A stretch of 6,333 nucleotides of DNA from contig CAMDCQ010000141.1 in NCBI GenBank assembly GCA_945890595.1, forward strand, positions 1 through 6,333. Reading direction: 5' to 3'. The notes below the pieces were generated by a model. It was given only the letters and a program-made list of their open reading frames with translations. It was not told where the DNA came from and did not search any database. Below, piece by piece: positions 6,198 to 6,333 of this stretch (within the stretch, counting starts at the first letter, position 1; each line of letters starts with the position of its first letter). Position numbers and translations under genes: made by a program. The stretch is from Chitinophaga pinensis. GTDB lineage: Bacteria > Bacteroidota > Bacteroidia > NS11-12g > UBA9320.

Positions 6198-6278
6198 ATT
6201 CTAGTAGTTCGATAAACTTCTAAACTCACAAACGTATATCTCTAAAGTTCCAAGTCTGACGGGTTTCTGCTAAATCCC

Positions 6279-6310
6279 TAAACTTTTAAACTTCTAAACT
6301 TTTAAACTTA
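6279..6310 (+). repeat. Four tandem octamers TAAACTTN
   Basis: TAAACTT is repeated four times with a strict period of 8 bp, starting at 6279, 6287, 6295 and 6303; only the eighth base varies. Two further units (the second with one change) lie at 6213-6228. Reverse-complement units (AGTTTA, AAGTTTA, AAGTT) lie at about 6157-6177, so the two arms could pair as a loose long stem. The pattern resembles intergenic repeat DNA seen in flavobacterial genomes; that comparison is from memory. Confidence 0.8.
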
Positions 6311-6314
6311 TCTG

Positions 6315-6333
6315 GCGCTTCGCTGTTTAGGGG
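6315..6333 (+). repeat. 19-bp direct repeat, copy 2 (at window edge)
   Basis: This is an exact second copy of the 19-mer at 6179-6197, directly after the octamer array. The match may extend further, because the window ends here. The order octamers, then 19-mer, occurs both times (reverse-orientation octamers before copy 1, forward ones before copy 2), which suggests a modular repeat family. Confidence 0.85.

Larger units (their letters stand above)
6101..6333. other. Repeat-rich intergenic DNA after the operon; no gene seen
   Basis: No coding frame with recognisable product is present on either strand. No convincing intrinsic terminator follows the epimerase stop. The stretch is AT-rich and built of TAAACTT-like octamers in both orientations, two exact copies of a GC-richer 19-mer, and short inverted repeats, all described separately. 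It runs off the window inside the second 19-mer, so the element continues beyond 6333. Confidence 0.7.

Noticed and set aside
6157..6333. CRISPR-like array in the 3' intergenic region
   Set aside because: The short repeats are contiguous 8-mers without spacers, and the 19-mer occurs only twice, 136 bp apart; neither fits repeat-spacer architecture.

Overview
The window is an extracellular or capsular polysaccharide biosynthesis locus from a Bacteroidota bacterium, most likely in the flavobacterial group. Evidence for the lineage: a Wzc-type tyrosine kinase ending in a GY-repeat tail, a YwqE/CpsB-type PHP phosphatase beginning MFSFFK, promoter-like TAnnTTTG boxes instead of sigma70 boxes, no clear Shine-Dalgarno sequences, and AT-rich intergenic DNA built from TAAACTT-like octamers. 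The genus cannot be fixed from the sequence alone.

Layout. Positions 1-303 hold the 3' end of a plus-strand BY-kinase/co-polymerase gene (wzc type), closed by a strong intrinsic terminator (324-364). Convergent to it, on the minus strand, is an intact PHP-family tyrosine phosphatase gene (363-1097). Positions 1098-1559 carry no intact gene. They contain the rest of one copy of a 268-bp direct repeat, a 90-bp spacer, and the second copy, which holds a truncated remnant of the phosphatase gene. From 1560 to 6100 four plus-strand genes are packed with a 1-nt gap and then 10- and 13-nt overlaps: three GT4-fold (GT-B) glycosyltransferases and a GDP-mannose 3,5-epimerase homologue. Positions 6101-6333 are repeat-rich intergenic DNA.

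How the genes fit together. The kinase tail with 15 clustered tyrosines and the PHP phosphatase form the phosphorylation/dephosphorylation pair that controls polysaccharide polymerisation and export. The epimerase would convert GDP-D-mannose to GDP-L-galactose (and possibly GDP-L-gulose). The three glycosyltransferases would add sugars to a lipid-linked repeat unit, one of them perhaps using that rare L-sugar. No flippase, polymerase, initiating transferase or outer-membrane exporter is in the window.

Most unusual point. The duplicated block covers the 5' part of the phosphatase gene and its upstream region. Between the copies the promoter signals have swapped. The intact copy has a minus-strand TACCTTTG box in front of the phosphatase. 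In the remnant that box reads TGCCTTTG, the first PHP metal-binding HxH motif reads HxY, and a plus-strand TTTG-N18-TACATTTG promoter has appeared facing the glycosyltransferase operon. The repeat ends at an aligned pair of plus-strand start codons (ATG 1202 and GTG 1560). I interpret this as a gene remnant now acting as an operon promoter. I found no candidate for a wholly new molecular system.
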